DNA from: Lutjanus erythropterus
Lineage: Eukaryota; Chordata; Actinopteri; Lutjaniformes; Lutjanidae
Assembly (NCBI GenBank): GCA_020091685.1
Contig: CM034610.1
Location: 10,228,746-10,292,745, forward strand
Direction: 5' to 3'
Length of the DNA stretch: 64,000 nt
The translations under genes were made by a program, and so were the position numbers. Positions 50,472 through 62,681 of the stretch are shown here, piece by piece. Position 1 is the stretch's first letter, and every line of letters begins with the position of its first letter. A model generated the notes under the pieces. That model saw only the letters and a list, made by a program, of their open reading frames with translations, had not been told where the DNA came from and did not search any database.

Positions 50472-51439
50472 AACCCCAGTTCCAAAAAAGGTGGATTACC
50501 GTGTAAAACACAGAATATTTTGGATTTGGGTTAACTTCTGAACTACTTCATTCTTTGTGTGATGCCTGCAACATGTTCCAGAAAATTGGGATAGGGGCAT
50601 GTTTACTAATGTGAAACATCCCCTTTTCTTTTAACAACAATCAGTAAGTGTTTGGGAACTGAGTGAGGACACGAATTGTTGAAATTTTGAGGGCAAAATT
50701 CTTTCTCATTCATGTTTAATATATAACTTCCTTTGCCCAATGGTCTGGGGTCTCCGTTATCATATTTTGTGCATCATAAGGCGTCACACATTTTTAATAG
50801 AAGATGGATCTGGACTGCAGGCAGTCCAGTCTAGTACCCAAACTCTTTAACTACAAAGCCAAGCTGCTGGAACACGTGCAGAATATATCTTGGCATTGTC
50901 TTGCTGAAATAAGCAGAGACATTCTTTAAAAAGATGTCATCCGAATGGCAGCATATGTTGCTCCAGAACCTGTATGTACCTTTATATGTGGATGGTCCGT
51001 CTCCTCTTTTGACCAAAGGACACAATGTCCATAATTTCTAGAAACAGTTTGAAATGTCGATTCATTTTCCACTTTCCACTTGGCGTCAGTTCATAGATGC
51101 AGTGGTGAGTTATGTTTACCAACTGTTTGCTTAGTGGATTGTCAAAGTGTTCTTGAGTTCATGTAGTAATATCCTTCATATAACAATGTCAGTTTTTAAT
51201 GCAGTGCTGCCCGAAGGGTCAGAGGTCAAAGGCATTCAATGTTGGTTTTTGGTGGTGCCCCTTCAGTTTCTATGGAATCTCAGAATCTTTTAATGATATT
51301 ATAGACTGCATATAGTGAATTTCCTAAATTCTGTTCAATTGTGTGTTGAGACATTTTCTTAAACTGTTGGACTATTTATCCACACAGTCATTGTGTTCTG
51401 TTTTTCTTTCTTGTCCATACTTTATTGGAATCGGGGTTT
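50472..51439 (-). mobile_element. Decayed Tc1/mariner-like transposon
   Basis: The ends AACCCCAGTTCC and (inverted) AAAACCCCGATTCCAAT match. The minus strand encodes scraps of a Tc1-like transposase: at 50831-51025 a frame corresponding to the central catalytic region, and at 50808-50831 in another frame the remnant DWTACSPD of the family motif preceding the last catalytic residue. Frames are broken by shifts and stops, so it is inactive. It sits in reverse orientation inside cpped1 intron 2. Identification rests on this motif plus recognition of the repeat's nucleotide sequence. Confidence 0.75.
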
Positions 51440-51740
51440 TAGCAAGTCTTGAATTTTCAAACTTTACTTATAATGCGCCCTGTGTCTTGGTCGATTGCTG
51501 CAGATTCTCAGATATGTTGTTCACAGAAGCCGAGCAAGCTTTCTGACATCCATCAGTCTTTAAACAGAATGGAATATGTCTGATATGTGTATTGATTAAT
51601 GTATTCTCAGCTGCCCTCTGAGATAGTCCTAATCTAATTAATGCACTCTGTGAAGAACATCAGCTTCGGGATGGTTCAACTACAGAATATTCCTCATTGA
51701 GGTAGGTTTGAACATTAGCCTTCTCTGTTTCCCAGCCAGA

Positions 51741-52040
51741 GTGTGTAAACAACGTACTCCCCTCTGACAGCAGCTGATATTTATCTATGAAATAGCACAG
51801 GCCTTCTGGCTATTCTCACACAAGTTTAGTTTCTGTGCTGATGAAGATTTCGACTATTGATTAGACCAGCCACACTTTAAATTCCCGTCCTGTTCTACAA
51901 AATCTATATGAGATAGCAGCCTGTGTGGTTTTGGGTGCTGCAGCTGAGAGGTAAAAAAGTTGTCTGACCTGTTTGTAAAGTCTAGTTTGTAAACATTAGA
52001 CCCCCTCTGACAACATCCAATATTTATCTATAAAAGGCAC
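51741..52040 (+). repeat. Direct repeat pair about 244 bp apart
   Basis: GTAAACAACGTACTCCCCTC with TGACAGCAGCTGATATTTAT at 51741-51798 recurs in altered form at 51986-52040 (TTGTAAACATTAGACCCCCT, CAATATTTATCTATAAAAGG). Probably an old tandem duplication or two copies of a repeat. Confidence 0.6.
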
Positions 52041-55000
52041 CTGGTTGTCCTCAAGCTCTTTGTATGAATTTTCCTTTGTTGAGAGGGTTCAGTAGTTGAA
52101 TACTGGTTGCAGATGGAGAATCTGATGCCTTTTAATTTAGCTTGTGAATAATTTCTCACAATAGAGTGCACTGGTTTCTCTCCATGAGTCTTATTCTGGG
52201 AGTTAGACATGTTAGATGTCTTGGATCCAGGACAGCAAGCTGACTTGTTGTGGCAGCTGGTTTCCCCAATTGACCAGATGCTTTCATTGTCTAGCCAGAC
52301 AAATAGATTTTCAGAATAGAGCTGGGTTTGGAAAAAAAAAAAAAATCCCAAACCTCAAGAAATGGCTGGCCGAGTAAACAAAATAATCATTTTGCTGCTC
52401 ATTTCCCACCTTGTTTGGAACTGACACGCTGTGTTTGACTCATGCTGTGTTCAATTGTGCTCCCTTCTGTCTGTCTGTGCTTCTGTTTCGGTTGTGACAG
52501 AGATGTGATGATTAATGCTAACCTGTAAACATAAACCGACTGATTCCTCTTATGAAGTAAAGGACCTTTTAAAGCTGTAGACAATACTCACGTATTTCTA
52601 AGTAGAGGACCTTGTATAAAATAACTGTAATAAAATGAGCGACTCCAGCATGGTGTGCATGTTGTCTCATATCTAGCTGCCTGATTTGATAATCGGGTAG
52701 GGGGAGCGGGCTGGCAGGAACCATCGCAGAGTTCATGTTCAGCGAGAAGAGCCACAAGCCGCCAACTAATGCAAACTACCTTTGCATGACAATTAGGGAG
52801 TAGCATGAGCTGCCTGGCCTCAAGCAATGGGCACAAGAAAGGAAGTCGGCAGGCGAACCTGTGCCTCTTTCCATCTCTGCATGTCGTTTTCTCTCAGTAC
52901 GTCTGTTTACATGTTAGATTGGATCGTGATGAAAACGTCCCTGGCTGTGATCCTGCTTTGAAGATTATGTAAGTTATTAAGTAGAAGTAGAATATTTTTA
53001 TATGTGGTGCAGTATGTCATCTGTAAAATGTCCTTGGCCCCTGTTTCTAAAAATATTACTCAAGGCAAACTATTCATATGCAACACAGATTTGGTTTGGC
53101 TTAGTCACAGAGCAACTCCTGCTTTGCTTTCTCTTATTCAGGTCATAATGACCAACAGTTTTAGCTGCATAGGGACAGTCATGAACACTCCTGGAGCTGT
53201 CTCCCCCTATCATCTGCGAGTCTTGCTGTAGGCGTCCAAGTATCCTTATCATCTCCATGACTGCACCACTTAGTCCAAAACATGGCCGCCATCCATTTTC
53301 CACATCCCTCCCCGTCTCCCTCTGATCAGTCGCATTTATAGGTCACAGTGAGATCTATTTCAGATGCACAGTGGGACAGTAGATAGTGTAAGCATGGGGT
53401 TTAAACCGCAAGGCCTCGGGGACCTTTAAACGCCGTGGCGTCAGCCCTTGTTACTGTCAGCCCCAACAGAGCAGGTTGTGTGTGCCATCCTCATTACTCA
53501 CCACGTCCGTCACTTGCCTGGCAACTGGGCTGCTGCATCGGCAGGGAGGAGGGAAGAGATATTATAGCTGGAGCTGCTCCTTCCGTCTCTCGGCTGACAT
53601 TTCCCCTTAAACTGTTTATTTACAATACAGAATGAATGGGTGGCGGCCAGGGGAAGCTGGCTGTCAACCGGCATTGTCAACACTGCTGCCTGTCGGCGAC
53701 AGGAAATTGGCAACTGTATTTCTGTTCCCACGGATTTCACTCTCTATCTCTCCTCTCTGTCGTTCTCACACTCTTTTCCTTTCTATCTCTTTCCTCTGTC
53801 TTTCTCTCTCATCTGTCTGTTCACTTTAGTAAACACCTGCGGTCTCATGCCTTGTACTTTATTTTGACAACTTTCATTTGCAAGTCTGACAAGGTGCACA
53901 AACACTCATTTATTCTTGTCTCTGATGAATCTACTGCATTTTGAAGCATCAATGTGAATTAAATCTTGTGTGGAGGAATCAAAAAGTTCTGTTTGCTCTT
54001 GTAATTTCTCTTGAACAAACAAAAGAATAACAATAGGGTCATTGTGTTCATCAGTATTGGGTTTGTCTTTTTGACCTTGTTCAGTCTGGCAACCCAAATC
54101 CATTTTTTGGAATATTCAGATTGATTTTAGAAAACCTGGACAGCAAAAAAACTCATGAAAGGCCACTTTTGCTAAGCAAATCCAAGCACATTTTGAGGTG
54201 GTTTGAAATGTGATTCCAATCGTATTTCTACAGATGCGTGTCAGTATGAATGTTCTGGATGCTCAAATGGGATTTCAAAGCCTCTTTTGTGTTGCTCACG
54301 ATGTAAAATGAAACAATGCCAAATCCAAAGTGACAGAATTGTGTGAAAGCGGCTGAGCAGAGTCTATGCTGCTACTTGCACAGTGGTATGGAAGACAACA
54401 CCCAGAACAACAGCATGTGGACAGACGAGTGTCACCGGCAAATGTAGTTACTGATGTCTATGTCTAGAGCAACCCATGCAGATAGGTTGGTGATGTCTGG
54501 ACACAAATCCTAAATAAAGAAGCCACCATCAAAACTGCTTCCTCTCTTTGACTGGAGGTGGAGTTACTGCATGGTGGTGTGAAAAGTTCTTAACAGTGCG
54601 GACAGTCTGTCTCCTATCAGGAGAAACAAATCTGATTTGCATGCAGTCTGAAGAAAACTTGACATGAAAGCAGGGAAACTGAAGGCTAACTGTCCTCATT
54701 TGATAAATTCTCTTCTGTATCAAAGACTTATTGGAGAAGTGGGCGTAAAAAGATGTTATTCACACAAGATGGAGAGGAACCATGATAGACTCAAAGGCTT
54801 TCATTTCCATCCGATCACCATGGTCCATGAGGTGCAATCCCATTCCCCAAAACTAAACAGTCTTGGATCATGCTTCCTAAAGAAATGCTGGCCAGCGTTT
54901 GCTCCCTCTGTCATCCAAACCTACTGATAGAACAATCCTTGATCCCAATTCTCTGTCTCCTCTCCAATCCAAGCTAACCCCCAAGAGACGCTTTCTCATC

Positions 55001-56096
55001 TCAAGGACTTCCTTCAATCTCGCCCTATCTCTGCCTCTCCCTCACTCACTTTCACTCTCCCGCGTCTTTCTCTCACTTATTCGCAAAGCTGACAAATGAA
55101 GAGGATAAAGAGTAGGGAGGGGGGCGTTGGCAGAGAGGGATGGGGGGGAAGATACAGAGCTGATTAGATTAGAGAAACATGCTGGACTTAACACTCCTAA
55201 TGAGCACTACAAAGGATTCAAGCTGCGTCTCAGGGGGTTGGTGAGGGATGTTACGCATGATACAGCAGGGTGTTTAAGTATGTGGGTGCATCTGCGTATG
55301 TGCATGCATGTGTGTAAAACTCACAAAGGTGAAGTAGAGGTTACCTTGGGACTTCCCTGTCCCTTCTGCAACTGTGGAAACCTGTTTAATTGCAGTTTAT
55401 GGCAGATAAAATAAGGCTTTCTATTGGATTCTGAAGCAGAGGATTGTATGAAGGAGAAACTGCAGAAGGAGAATTTGTTTTTAGGACAAATGGAAGCATT
55501 TTGAGTTTTTTTGGAGGGGGGTGTATGTCAGTAGGGAGGCTCTGTGTGTGTTTATCTAATCGGATTGTCCAGTGGCATGTGGGCAGTAATACGTCTGCCG
55601 GGAGTGTAGAAGTTTAGAAATGTCTCTGTGTTACCATTTTCTCGCTTCACCTTTCAATAGTCGCGCAGAAGATACACAGTTCAAAATGTCAGTGTGAAAA
55701 GATCCTCTTAGACTCTGTAAGACAACTATAGTAAATGTCATGGTGAATCCATCCACCCATCCATCCATTTCTGTAGGCTTATCCGAATCCCACTGGCAGC
55801 TAGAGGTGGGTAATATCAAAATCTTCCATCACTGTATGAGGAAATTTAAAATAACCATACTGTACCATACTTAATCACATTTGATCACTTAAAAACTCAA
55901 AATATAAGTTAAGTAAGTCTTTCAAAACTAAAGCTATAAGGCTTCAAATGACAACAATAATTTAAAGTGTTCCTGGTTTTAAGGTTAACAGGTGCAAATA
56001 AATGCCACCCTGGTTGGGCTGCATCCTGCTCTGTGACAAACTAGCTTAGGTGTGTTACCGCCACCAACTGGTCACTCTCACATCACATGAGTGCAC

Positions 56097-56179
56097 GAAA
56101 TTATGCCCAAATAATCTCTCGAATCTCTCGAATTGCAGCTGGATTCAAGAGATTCGAGAGATGATTTGGGCATAATTTC
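56097..56179. repeat. 83-bp near-perfect hairpin
   Basis: The 37-bp arms (56097-56133 and 56143-56179) are reverse complements at 35 of 37 positions, with a 9-bp loop. The left arm begins GAAATTATGCCCAAAT. RNA from either strand would fold into one long stem. No terminal duplication seen. Confidence 0.85.
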
Positions 56180-57874
56180 ATAATGCCATGACTTTCCTGA
56201 GAAAACCTCTATAGGGAGACATCCAGGAGCTATCTTTAAGGCCCCGGGTACTATATCAAATCAGATGGTCAAACAGCATCAGGTGCCTGTCTGTCAACAA
56301 CAGTTGAGAGTTGAGTGTAGAATGACAGGTAAATCAAGGTCAACTCCGTCTTCACAGCGACAGTCCAACAACACATGCATTACTGCTGATTAGAGTGTTT
56401 ATGCAGTGCTCATGGCATATTGAGTTTATGTAAATAAGGAAGATCAGACTGAGAAAAACCATTCATCTCTGCCTTGCAGTAAGTAAAAGAACATGGGAGT
56501 GTTTTTCAAAGCTGCAGATATCTTCCGCTTGGTTTCAAATTCATATATGACAACAAACGAAGTGTAATGCAATTTCTCTGATACTGGCTCCATTTATCTT
56601 TTGGAGGAAAATAATTCAAATAGTTGATTGTAAAATAACATTTTGAACAGATGGACACTTTCACGTTGTTGAAAAGAACTGACATCTTTCACCGTCAGGT
56701 TGTAAATATGTTGTGAACCAATGTTTGTCCATGTTAGAAGCATCATGATGTCCACTGTGATGAACAAGAAATATAAGTATTCTTGCTTTTGATGAGGTTT
56801 TATTTAGAGATACCCTAACACATTGACAGAAGAGCTGGAGACCACTGAATTTGGCACACCTTGTTTTTCATAAGCTACTTCATTTAAATACTGAAAGTCT
56901 TGGTTCAAAACTATTAGATTTATAAGCTAAAATTATTGATATGATATAAATGAAAGATGATGCTGAAGTGACGCAATGCACTAGGGAGAGCAAGTATCAT
57001 TCTGTTGGAGCTGTTGGGACTACGGAAACACTCAGTTCAGTTTTCGTCATACATTGGTATACAGAGTAGGGGTTCTGCCCACACAAAGGATCTTTGGCTG
57101 AGCACAGACACCAGCTTACAGAGAAGACATAAATCAGAATACAGACAAGTTTAAATTCAGTTTGCCTTCAAGTTACTCACAGAATTAATGCTAATAAACT
57201 ACAGCTGATATGACCTGACGGTAAGAGTGACTGACAGTGAGAGAGTCCAGCTGTTATAAACGAGAGCACTGCTGCAAGAAGGCTGAGGTGGACAAAACAT
57301 GATTGATCCAGCATTCTGTAATAGGTTGCATGTGTGAAAGGTTATAGCATACGTTTTATATGACTTCACCCTAGCAACCGGTTTGTCATAAACTGCAGGC
57401 CACTGCCACATCAGCGCGATCTGTCAGCGCCATACACGCTCGAGTTAGTCACAAATATAGAGGTCCCCATGCGCACATTGAAAGTTAAAAGTGTAAATGC
57501 AGAAAATGTATGCGACAGCAAGACCCCACGCACTGAGGCCTCTGTGCAGTCTCGACTGCCAGTCTTTAGAGGAAATTGAGAGAAGTGCTTATAGTGTTGG
57601 ACAGGCTCAACGAGAACCTGCCAACGTCTCCTGTCAAGGTTTAAGAATCACACTGTTGCAATCTCATTAAATGAACAAGGCCTTTCAGTCAGAGCTCCGG
57701 AGAGAGCGGAGAGCAGCATTGTGTTTTTATTTCCGCATAGCCTGCTCTGTACATATATTCCAAGAGGAAAGCGGGGTGAGAAAATGTATGCATAAATTAA
57801 TGTTTTATAAAATCTTTCCGGTGCACAAGGAATCCTTTTAATTTATTTGCAGCATTTTGTTTTATGCCTTTATG

Positions 57875-58445
57875 CCTCCGCACCGGTGATAGCCACGGCC
57901 GGAGGCATTATGTTTACAGGTTGTCCGTCCCATTCTGGTGAAGTCGATATCTTAAGAACGCTTTGATGGAATTTCTTTAAACTTGGGAAACATGTCCACT
58001 TGGAATATAGGATGAACTCCTCGGATTGTTTTGGTCAAATGTCATAGTTGAAGGTCACTATGACCTCACATCTGTCCCATTCTCGTGAATGTGATATCTC
58101 AGGAACACCCGGAGGGAGTTTCTTTAAACTTGGTATAAAAGTCCACATGGACTCAAGGATGAACCGATGAAATTTAGGTCGTCAAAGTTTAAGGTGACTG
58201 TGACCTAAAGTCCGTCTGTCTCATTCACGCGTTGACAGAATTTCTTCAGACTTGGCAAACATGTCCATTTGGACTGGCTCCAAGGTCACTGTCACCTTGC
58301 AAAACATTCCATTGCCCATAACTCAAGAATTTATACACACAGGTGTCTGACAAGATAAAAAGATGAGGTGATGATATTTTATATGCAAAAGATCAAAGGT
58401 CGGTTTCACTTTGACGTCATAATGTTCAGCTCTCTATCTGTCCTC
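57875..58445 (+). repeat. Teleost repeat with three ~145-bp internal units
   Basis: Units begin at 57927, 58074 and 58218, each with GTCCCATTC-like sequence, GATATCT, TTTCTTTAAACTTGG and AGTCCACATGGACT-like words. CCTCCGCACCGGTG lies upstream and CCATAACTCAAGAATTTATA downstream. I recognise this as a repeat widespread in fish genomes. Confidence 0.7.
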
Positions 58446-59429
58446 CGTCGTCCTCTGTAAAAAGAGTGAAGTGAAGACAGCATGTTTCTAGCTACAAAGT
58501 ATTCACTGGAATCATACATGTCAGTATAGTGATAAAAATACACATAATACCTTCTATTAAATTCCTTCAAGTGATGACTACATGTATTATGTAGGCATGG
58601 ATGTAAACTGCAACTTGCCTGGCTGGGGGAGCCATAAAACTGTAAGCCGATAATTCTGATTTCTGCATTTTTTTGTCACATTTTAGTATCAGGCTTTTTC
58701 CAGAGAAATGAGTTCTCATCACAAATCCTCTACTCCCCTTCGTATCCTATCCTTTGCCAAGCAAGCCAATGTTGTATGGCACTGTTACAAGTGGTAAAGG
58801 GGAAGTGAAGGAGGACTTGTTAGCTGACAAATGTAATCAGATAAGTATGAATTCAATTTTATAGCGAATAAGCAGTCCAGACTTTGCAGCCGCAGCAGGA
58901 CAGATGTATCTAAACAACCTACAAATGTTAAACTGCCTGGTGCCTTAGTGGTGTCATGCCTGTAACCACTCCCCATTAATCTAAAGCAAGGTGTCTCAAA
59001 TGCAGATTGATGGGTTACTGTATGGTTGAGAATTGGTTTGCACTGTGTAGTGTGCTGAGGGATGATTCATGGATATTACCATGTTAGTGGATGGCTGTAG
59101 TTGAGGGCAGGCAGCTGGAGGTGTGAGGAAGCAGAAGGCAGCTCAGCGTCCCTGCCACTTTGTTTGGCTACCAGTGCTACTTTTTCACATTTATTTATCC
59201 AAAGAAAGTAAAGTGTGTGAGCCCCGCCCTGCTTCACACTCACCCGATTACACATATTCACACTCAGATGGTGTCAAGCATGCAGCATTTTTTTTTTTTT
59301 TTTCTGTTTTTAGCTACTGACCAGCTCCAGTGGAGCAGCTGACAAGGTCAGGTGCCTTGCTAAAGGGCACACTGATGGTGCTTCAGAAAGGGCATGGGGT
59401 TCATCTTTTTTCCACTTGTTAATGGTCAT

Positions 59430-59560
59430 GTTTAATCTAGGACTGTAACATCTATAAAATGTCAGAAAATAGTGGAAAAAATGTCAATCTCAGGTGATGT
59501 CCCTAAATGTCTGATTTTATCAGTGTAAAACCCTAAGATATTCAGTTTAATATCATAATA
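59430..59560. repeat. Partial copy of the 41905 repeat family
   Basis: TCTATAAAATGTCAGAAAAT, TGATGTCCCTAAATGTCTG and AAGATATTCAGTTTAATATC follow the order of the interior of 41905-42200. Confidence 0.6.
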
Positions 59561-62508
59561 AACAAGGAAAAATCTTGGCTTTTTTTTACCAGTGTCTGGT
59601 CAGGCAAGTGAGTTAAAAGATTTCCCAGCCCAACAGGGCATTTTACTTACCCAAACAAGCGGGTGATCTATATTGTTTAGCCCTGGGGCAGAGCACTCCT
59701 CATTCTCCCCTTCTAGATTTTCTAATCTTGTTGAATACTTGAAGAAGAGCATTTCTCCGCTTGTGAATATATGGTAAAGATCCAATTGTCTGTAACAGCA
59801 GGGTTAGTTGTGAGCTAGCAGCTGTTACAATTGCTTCAGCATTTCAAATGACAACCTTTGCACCCCCGACTCTCCGTCCCGGCTTCATTAGAGCGGCTGC
59901 CTTTGTTTGTATATCATTGTGGCAGCGGTCAAATATTGTGATTGTGGAATAATGAGTCCACATTGTCTTGGGCTCAGCTGTCAGCGTTTTCATCAAGACT
60001 GCTTCAGTCTGTCAGCTCCCTGGAGACTAAACAAGATGTTTTGTTTTTTGCTGCACTACACATCATCCACTTGAAACCATTGCTCTATCTATTGATAATC
60101 ACGGAGAACACTGTGAAGAGATAAGTAAGGTAGCTTGTTTGTTTGGTTTCACTTATCATGGCAGAATTAGCTTCCTAAAATAATGTGAAGTCTATTGATT
60201 ATTGAAAACTGTGACATAATTACAGTATCATTAGGAATCTAAATATACCAGAAACACAAAGTGCAATAATACCATGCTAACAAATCCACCATAAGATATT
60301 ATCGTGATACTAAAAAACAAATAAAAATGACAACTTGCATATATTAATTAACCTGATATGTGCATGTGCAAAAAATTGGCATGAATCGTCTTTGGACAAA
60401 ATGTACCTTCATGACATTTAACCAGGATTCCCAAAATGCATGGTGACATGCTGTTAAAAAAGTGCATTTTGTGCATGAATTTTGTAATTTTGAGTCATCA
60501 GTTTGCACACAAAATATGAAATAGCCAGTGTATAAATGTAATACCACACTCCAAGGTGTCCCAGTATATTTGTTGTTCATGCTGTAGTTGTAGATACTAA
60601 CCAGTACTGTTTTTTACTGATATAAGTGCATATATGCAAGTTTTTTAAACGTGGATAAACCTGCTAAAATCTGTTTTTTTTTTTCTTATGCGTGCTGCAA
60701 ATGTGTGTGTAGGAGAGGCTTTTCTTTTAAGCCTCTGCATGTTTGACTCTCAGTGCTTTTGTAGCTTCTAACTGAGTCTCTGTAGTTTGAAGTTTACTTT
60801 CCCTTATAGAGCAGCTGCACTGTTTCTACTGTGGGGTATCTACTTTATTTTACTGTTTCATGCTTGCTTTCACCTGGTAGGAGTTGTTAAGTTACTGTTG
60901 ATGAAAACCTAACTTGCTGCTGCTTCGTAATAAAAACTTTTAGATAGCAAAATAACAAGGAACTTTTATTGTGAGTTATTTCTAGGAAATAAAATGTTTA
61001 TCCTCTGTGTTAAAACCGCTTAAAACTTAAGACAGGTCAAGACAAGACACGTCAAACAGAGTCAAGCCTGACATAATGTGTATAAAAAAAGGGGGGGGAT
61101 TGCACATGGAGGCAACAAACCTTCACAGAAAAGGGGCAAAATTAGCATGTCCACCAGGGAGTCCAGTTTAAATCACTACTGATCAGAGCTGGAGCCAATA
61201 AATACACTTGACTACCGCTGAGTCATTTAACCCAGGAATGAATACCGATTTTACCCTTTACCACTGAAGACAAAAGCCAGATGTAGTGGGTGTTAGTGGG
61301 TTTGTTTTCCAGCTGCACTGCCGCTGACACTCTTGACTGCTACTGATGATCCGTGAACGTTTTAGAGCACTAATCTTATTGTTTTCTTCAAATATCTGTT
61401 ACATAAGGACATTATTATACTGTATATACACAGAAGCCTTTCCTCTCTAAACCTGAGTAGGAATGCAGCAATAAAAGTGTCACACAATCTGTTTTACATA
61501 ATAAAAAGGGCCTTTGTGTCTCTCTTTGTATTTGAGTGCATGTTTGTGTGTTGTATTGACAATTTGAAGTCTGACAGGCTAGCTTAATTATAGAAGAGAG
61601 ACAGGTGAAAACGACGTTTTACCTTTTATGTGGATGCGTTTTAAACTCTACATTCTCTCACTCTGTCATGCACAAGATGTTCTGTCGGAAAAGGCTCTTA
61701 TGTAATGAGTCCTATCCAAACATCCAAGGAAACGTTTGCTCTGAAAGTAGGCCAGTAAAATAATTACTCAGATGAATAAAGAGGGAAAGAAAAAAAGAGA
61801 GGAGACGGAGAGGAAAGAATAACTTAAGAGCAGGGGCTGATAGGTTTGTTTGATATACATTCTAAATTATAAATAGATTTGAGTCTCATCCATTCTCTGC
61901 CCATTACCTATGCTGAGGCTGAATTAATTTAGCTCCCCTCCTTGCTGCACACTTCTCCTCTTTATGAACTCCAGGCTTAAGTGATCCTGATTTTAACACA
62001 ACAAGCAAATTGAACACATTGTAAAGGTCTTGTAAATCCAATAGCCTCATGTATCTCGGACCAATGAACCTGACAAGATGTGGCTCGCGCTCAGCTCAGC
62101 AGAAAGGCTGGGTTTGCCGCACAGACCGGGGAGGCTTCCACCAAAACACTACTCATCATGTCAGTAACCATGGTGATATAAAGTCGAGCGGTACAGAGCA
62201 TTGATCATTCTCGGAGCTGTCATCATTATCATCCGAATAATCCCCCTTCCCTAAGGCGACTCTCGCCTGTAGTGCCCTTCACACTCTCAATCTGACAGTT
62301 TTCATCATCATTCATATATGTTTGTCTCTCTGACTCATTTTATCCTGTCCAGGTAAGACGTTATTATCAATATTTATAATCAAGCATCGATTTTTCTGAT
62401 CCAAGTCAGTCTTGTTTTGTTTTTCTGTCTGTAACCGCCACCGAATTTCTCATGAAGACATCAAGCTGTCTTTGGACTTGTGACAGAGAGCTCCCCTTTT
62501 CCCCGCAG

Positions 62509-62681
62509 ACACCCCATTCAGAGAAGGTCAGGAACGAGACCTGAAGATGGCCTTGAGGGGGACAGATCCCTCCATCCCGTTGGTATTTGTCAGTGGGAAC
62601 CATGACCTGGGCAACACCCCTACCCCCAAGACACTGGAGCAGTACTGCAGCGCTTGGGGTGACGATTACTTCAGCTTCTGG
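62509..62681 (+). CDS. cpped1: cpped1 coding exon 3 (residues 95-152)
   Basis: Continues the phosphatase domain after a 14.4-kb intron. The acceptor is a clean pyrimidine tract ending CCCCGCAG at 62508; the donor is TGG|GTAAGC, phase 0. It contains the metallophosphoesterase GNHD motif (residues 124-127) in the sequence [11 protein letters not shown], followed by the CPPED1-conserved WGDDYFSFW (144-152). Family members are about 310 residues long, so roughly half of the protein, including the C-terminal metal-binding histidines, must lie in downstream sequence. I found no further exon between 62682 and 64000. Confidence 0.96.

Larger units (their letters stand above)
48066..62508 (+). other. 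cpped1: cpped1 intron 2
   Basis: A 14.4-kb intron between in-phase exons. It includes a decayed Tc1-like transposon, a direct repeat pair, an 83-bp hairpin, and a three-unit repeat near 58 kb. 48066-50470, 52045-56090, 56185-57870, 58450-59425 and 59565-62500 show no gene. They hold AT-rich sequence, a pyrimidine-rich run near 53740-53820, and short GTATCGATAC-like fragments of old transposons near 49700-49760. Confidence 0.85.
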
